A DNA stretch of 16,107 bases from contig CAZLEX010000034.1 in the NCBI GenBank assembly GCA_964558655.1, forward strand, positions 1 to 16,107. The letters are read 5' to 3'. The stretch is from RGIG6353 sp964558655 (lineage in GTDB: Bacteria; Bacillota; Clostridia; Oscillospirales; SIG627). The notes beneath the pieces were generated by a model. The model worked only from the letters and a program-made list of their open reading frames with translations, was not told the DNA's origin and searched no databases. A program made the translations under genes and the position numbers. Shown here in pieces: positions 13,452-16,107 of the stretch (positions are counted from its first letter, which is position 1; every line of letters begins with the position of its first letter).

Positions 13452-14929
13452 AAAAAATACTGTGTTTTTGCACGCTTGCCGTATGTCTTTTTGCTTTCTG
13501 TTCCTGTCACGGAACTCTCGCGTCTGTGGGCGGTGAGGAAAAAGCCGTTGAGGTTTGGCAGGTGCCCGATACATTTGACACCTCCCGCGATTACGAAATT
13601 ACTTTTTGGGCGAAGAACGACACGAATTTAAATCAGGTTGCCATATACAAGAGCGCGATTGAAGATTTTGAAAAAATTTACCCCAACATTAAGGTGAAGC
13701 TTAAGCTTTACACCGATTACGGACGCATTTACGAAGATGTTATAACAAACATCGCAACATCGTCGACGCCGAATGTCTGCATTACCTATCCCGACCATAT
13801 AGCGACTTATCTCGAAGGGGAGGATATAGTGGTGTCTCTCGACGCTTTGATGACGGACGAAAAGTACGGTCTGGGAGGCGATGAAATCAAGTTCTCCTCC
13901 CCCTCATATGACATGATAGTGCCGAAATTCCTGTCCGAATGTTCCATAGACGGTCATTATTGGGCACTGCCTTTTATGCGTTCGACGGAAGCCTGCTATG
14001 TCAATAAAACTTATGTCGAAAAATTGGGATACACTCTGCCCGATGTACTGACATGGGACTTTGTATGGGAAGTCTGCGAAAAAGCCATGCAAAAAGACAG
14101 CGAGGGCAATTATGTCCTGAACGGGCAGAAAACTCTCATTCCGTTTATTTACAAGTCGACGGATAACATGATGATACAAATGCTTGAGCAAAAAGGGGCA
14201 CCTTATTCCACCGATGACGGAGAAATTTTGCTGTTCAACGATACTGCCGAAGAATTGCTTATCGACCTTTCGACTCACAGTGCCGCAGGCGAATTCGACA
14301 CTTTCAAACGCATAAGTTATCCGGCTAATTATTTAAATGCGGGGCAGTGCATTTTTGCGGTAGATTCTACCGCCGGAGCGACATGGATGGGGGCTGACGC
14401 ACCTCTCATGGATATACCCGAAGAGAGCGTTGTCGATTTTGAAACGCAGGTCATGACCGTGCCCCAGTTCAGCACCGACAACCCCGTAATGATATCTCAG
14501 GGACCGTCCGTCTGTATCTTCAATAAAGAAGATTCTCAGGAGGTGCTGGCTTCCTGGATATTCTGTCAATACCTGCTCACAAACGATGTTCAGATTGCCT
14601 ATTCGCAGACCGAAGGGTATGTTCCGGTGACGCTCTCGGCTCAGAACAGCGAAGAGTATCTCGAATACCTTGCTCAAGGCGGCAGCGACAATTCCGTCCA
14701 TTACAGCATAAAAATCGACGCGGTAAAGCTTTTGCTCGCAAACACCGAAAACACATTTACAACTCCCGTATTTAACGGCTCGGCGTCTTTGAGAGATGCC
14801 GCAGGGGAGCTTATCGAAAATGTTAACAAGGCGGTCCGCCGTAAAAAAAGCGTTGACAGCGAGTATGTGCAAAGTCTTTTTACCGAAGTGTCGGCACTCT
14901 ACCGATTGAGTGATATAGGCAATAATTAG
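13448..14929 (+). CDS. Extracellular sugar-binding lipoprotein of the ABC importer
   Basis: The gene starts at TTG 13448, inside the TTGA overlap with the permease stop, with AGAGGAGG-like sequence about ten bases upstream. Residues 1-20 are a lipoprotein signal (MKKI, hydrophobic core, then FCSC with Cys20 the probable lipidated residue; Cys18 is less suitable). The rest matches family 1 solute-binding proteins: YEITFWAKNDTNLNQ near the N-terminus of the mature protein, FEKIYPNIKVKLKLY, and a C-terminal lobe with EVLASWIFCQYLL. The 493 residues are longer than the usual 400-450. It would be anchored outside the membrane and hand the sugar to the permeases. The gene ends in a TAG whose G begins a heptamer repeat. 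Confidence 0.9.
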   Translation: MKKILCFCTLAVCLFAFCSCHGTLASVGGEEKAVEVWQVPDTFDTSRDYEITFWAKNDTNLNQVAIYKSAIEDFEKIYPNIKVKLKLYTDYGRIYEDVITNIATSSTPNVCITYPDHIATYLEGEDIVVSLDALMTDEKYGLGGDEIKFSSPSYDMIVPKFLSECSIDGHYWALPFMRSTEACYVNKTYVEKLGYTLPDVLTWDFVWEVCEKAMQKDSEGNYVLNGQKTLIPFIYKSTDNMMIQMLEQKGAPYSTDDGEILLFNDTAEELLIDLSTHSAAGEFDTFKRISYPANYLNAGQCIFAVDSTAGATWMGADAPLMDIPEESVVDFETQVMTVPQFSTDNPVMISQGPSVCIFNKEDSQEVLASWIFCQYLLTNDVQIAYSQTEGYVPVTLSAQNSEEYLEYLAQGGSDNSVHYSIKIDAVKLLLANTENTFTTPVFNGSASLRDAAGELIENVNKAVRRKKSVDSEYVQSLFTEVSALYRLSDIGNN

Positions 14930-14970
14930 GAGTTTGGAGTTTGGAGTTTGGAGTTTGGAGTTTGGAGTTA
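14929..14970 (+). repeat. Heptanucleotide tandem repeat GGAGTTT, six units
   Basis: Five perfect GGAGTTT units (14929-14963) and a sixth ending in A (14964-14970). The first unit starts on the final G of the upstream stop codon. It is non-coding. Slippage would change the spacing to the following hairpin without touching the protein. Confidence 0.97.
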
Positions 14971-14984
14971 ACGAAAGTTTTCAG

Positions 14985-15007
14985 TCAAGTTTTTTCAAAA
15001 AACTTGA
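14985..15007 (+). terminator. Perfect A/T-stem hairpin ending the sugar operon
   Basis: TCAAGTTTTTT (14985-14995), a single C, and AAAAAACTTGA (14997-15007) form a perfect palindrome. It has no external T-run; the T-run lies in the stem, so the efficiency is uncertain. From 15008 to 15081 I see only AT-rich spacer. Confidence 0.5.
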
Positions 15008-15081
15008 AATAAACCAAAAATAATTAGACTGTTTAAACAAAAAGAAAATAACTTTTTGTGAAAATTGTGTTAAAATAATTA

Positions 15082-15109
15082 TTGATTTATTTTTTTAACG
15101 GTGTATAAT
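15082..15109 (+). promoter_or_regulatory. Promoter of the OB-domain lipoprotein gene
   Basis: TTGATT (15082-15087), 16 bases, consensus TATAAT (15104-15109), preceded by AT-rich sequence that could act as an UP element. The leader to the start codon is about 45 bases. Confidence 0.65.
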
Positions 15110-15159
15110 TAACAAGGAAGGGTGTTATCCCGAAAACTTATTTATTTAAGGAGAAAAAA

Positions 15160-15948
15160 ATGAAAAAGATTCTTTCTGTTCTTTTGATTCTTGTGTGCGT
15201 GTTCGCACTTGTTTCCTGTACCGATAAGGATACGGACGAAAACAAGGATACCGATGTTGCCGCCGATAACAATAATGACAAACAGGATGACGCTGTTGCA
15301 GACGGCGATGACGAGAAAAAAGACGATGTTAAAGTAATGACTTTCGAAGAGTATTCCAAGCTCCCCGCAAACGAAGAGGCTGAGGTAACGGTCGAAACAT
15401 ATGTTCAGGCACATCAGTCATGGTGGGACAACAAGATTACCGTTTACGCACAGAGCCGTGACGGTGCTTACCTGCTTTACGAGCTTGCCTGCTCCGAAGA
15501 AGATGCGCAGAAACTTGTTCCCGGCACAAAAATCCGCGTTAGCGGTTACAAAGCCGAGTGGGGCGGAGAAGTGGAAATAAGCGACGGAACTTTTGAATTC
15601 GTAGATGACGGCGATACATATATCGCAGAGGCGTTTGACGCCACCTCTTTACTCGGCACGACCGACCTTGAGGCACACATGAACGAGTTCGTCTCTTTCA
15701 ACGGCATGACATTTAAGTCGCTTGAATACAAGAACGGCGAACCCGGTGACGACATATATGTTACCCTTACAAAAGACGGTGCCGATTACAGTTTTTGCGT
15801 TGAATTTTATCTCACCGGTACCGACAGCGATGTTTACAAAACGGTAGGTTCTCTTAAGGAAGGGGACATTGTCAATATCGAAGCGTTCCTTTACTGGTAT
15901 AACGGTGCAAATCCCCATATAACATCGGTTACGGTTGCCGAATAAGCA
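15160..15948 (+). CDS. Secreted lipoprotein with acidic linker and two OB-like domains
   Basis: ATG 15160 follows AAGGAG (15149-15154). The 261 residues begin with a clear lipoprotein signal (MKKILSVLLILVCVFALVSC, Cys20 lipidated), then an Asp/Asn/Lys-rich linker (21-58) that would hold the domains away from the membrane. Two similar beta-rich segments follow, about 72-148 and 168-261. Each has a strand series, a charged mid-part, then a Gly-turn-strand signal (LVPGTKIRVSGY and LKEGDIVNIEAF) and an ending strand, the layout of OB-fold domains. Such proteins occur widely in gut Clostridia without known function; ligand binding at the cell surface is a guess. It is transcribed alone, between its own promoter and terminator. 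Confidence 0.75.
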
Positions 15949-15959
15949 CTTTTTAAATC

Positions 15960-15988
15960 GGGAGACTTTTTCAAGTCTCCCTTTTTTT
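15960..15988 (+). terminator. Rho-independent terminator
   Basis: GGGAGACTT (15960-15968) and AAGTCTCCC (15973-15981) pair perfectly around TTTC, followed by seven T. It ends the lipoprotein gene, 11 bases after its stop. Confidence 0.93.
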
Positions 15989-16016
15989 GTTATTGCCTCA
16001 CGGCATAATGACGACT

Positions 16017-16095
16017 TTGTGACAGGCTTGTGACGGATTTTCAAAAACTTGTCATAAAGTTGTCATTGTATGTCAGAGAAAGGCGGGGGTATAAT
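16017..16095 (+). promoter_or_regulatory. Pho-box-like repeats and promoter reading out of the window
   Basis: TTGTCAT occurs at 16049-16055 and 16060-16066 (11-base period), with ATGTCAG at 16070-16076; TTGTCATAAAGTTGTCAT is very close to the classic PhoB/PhoP box. Another pair, TTGTGAC at 16017-16023 and 16028-16034, has the same 11-base period. A consensus TATAAT (16090-16095) follows with no good -35 box, as in activator-dependent promoters. The regulated gene lies beyond base 16107. Confidence 0.6.
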
Positions 16096-16107
16096 GGCGG
16101 TACGGAG

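Noticed and set aside
14333..14872. 179-codon minus-strand frame opposite the binding protein gene
   Set aside because: Shadow of a lipoprotein gene with strong start, signal and family match.
14929..14970. CRISPR-like repeat array
   Set aside because: Units are 7 bases with no spacers; it is a simple tandem repeat.

Overview
The window looks like a chromosomal segment of a low-GC Gram-positive anaerobe of the class Clostridia, possibly a gut Oscillospiraceae/Ruminococcaceae-type organism. The reasons are strong purine-rich Shine-Dalgarno sites, TTG and GTG starts, canonical sigma-A promoters, Gram-positive lipoprotein signals, and a peptide-maturation family known mainly from Clostridium. 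All genes lie on the + strand. The taxonomic call is an inference.

Region 1 (1-800) is a scar of a mobile or conjugative element: a terminator, an attenuator-like hairpin, and a ParB N-terminal domain gene that breaks off and is joined out of frame to the C-terminal tail of a probable SLOG-type (YpsA/DprA-like) protein.

Region 2 (about 800-9471) is strikingly AT-rich and is one probable operon for a ribosomally made, post-translationally modified peptide (RiPP). A sigma-A promoter (875-903) drives two ABC exporter half-subunits, a radical SAM/SPASM maturase, an acyl-carrier-like protein, and two tandem 38- and 40-residue precursor peptides not previously delimited here. The precursors share the core pattern CCPxNGGxxxCCP. 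After a hairpin terminator come a 613-residue protein fusing a complete subtilisin (S8) domain to a peptide-maturation/P-loop domain, and a 332-residue protein of uncertain family. The set resembles the clostridial CLI_3235/CcpM-type Cys-rich peptide systems. The working model is: the radical SAM enzyme modifies the Cys-pair core; the carrier protein and the last protein may add an acyl or similar group; the S8 domain removes the leader, since neither exporter carries a C39 peptidase; and the ABC pair exports the product.

Region 3 (9475-10480) holds a possible very small ORF, a promoter with a palindrome over its -10 box, a two-TM zinc-ribbon protein with a 15-bp tandem repeat, and an overlapping DUF2085 gene that is a pseudogene with three separate lesions.

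Region 4 (10499-15007) is a higher-GC, tightly packed CUT1-type sugar ABC import operon: MalK-like ATPase, two permeases and a lipoprotein binding protein. It ends in a heptanucleotide tandem repeat that begins on the stop codon, followed by a perfect A/T-stem hairpin.

Region 5 (15082-16107) is a single-gene unit for a lipoprotein with two OB-like domains and its own promoter and terminator, then a Pho-box-like promoter pointing out of the window, possibly toward a phosphate-regulated gene.
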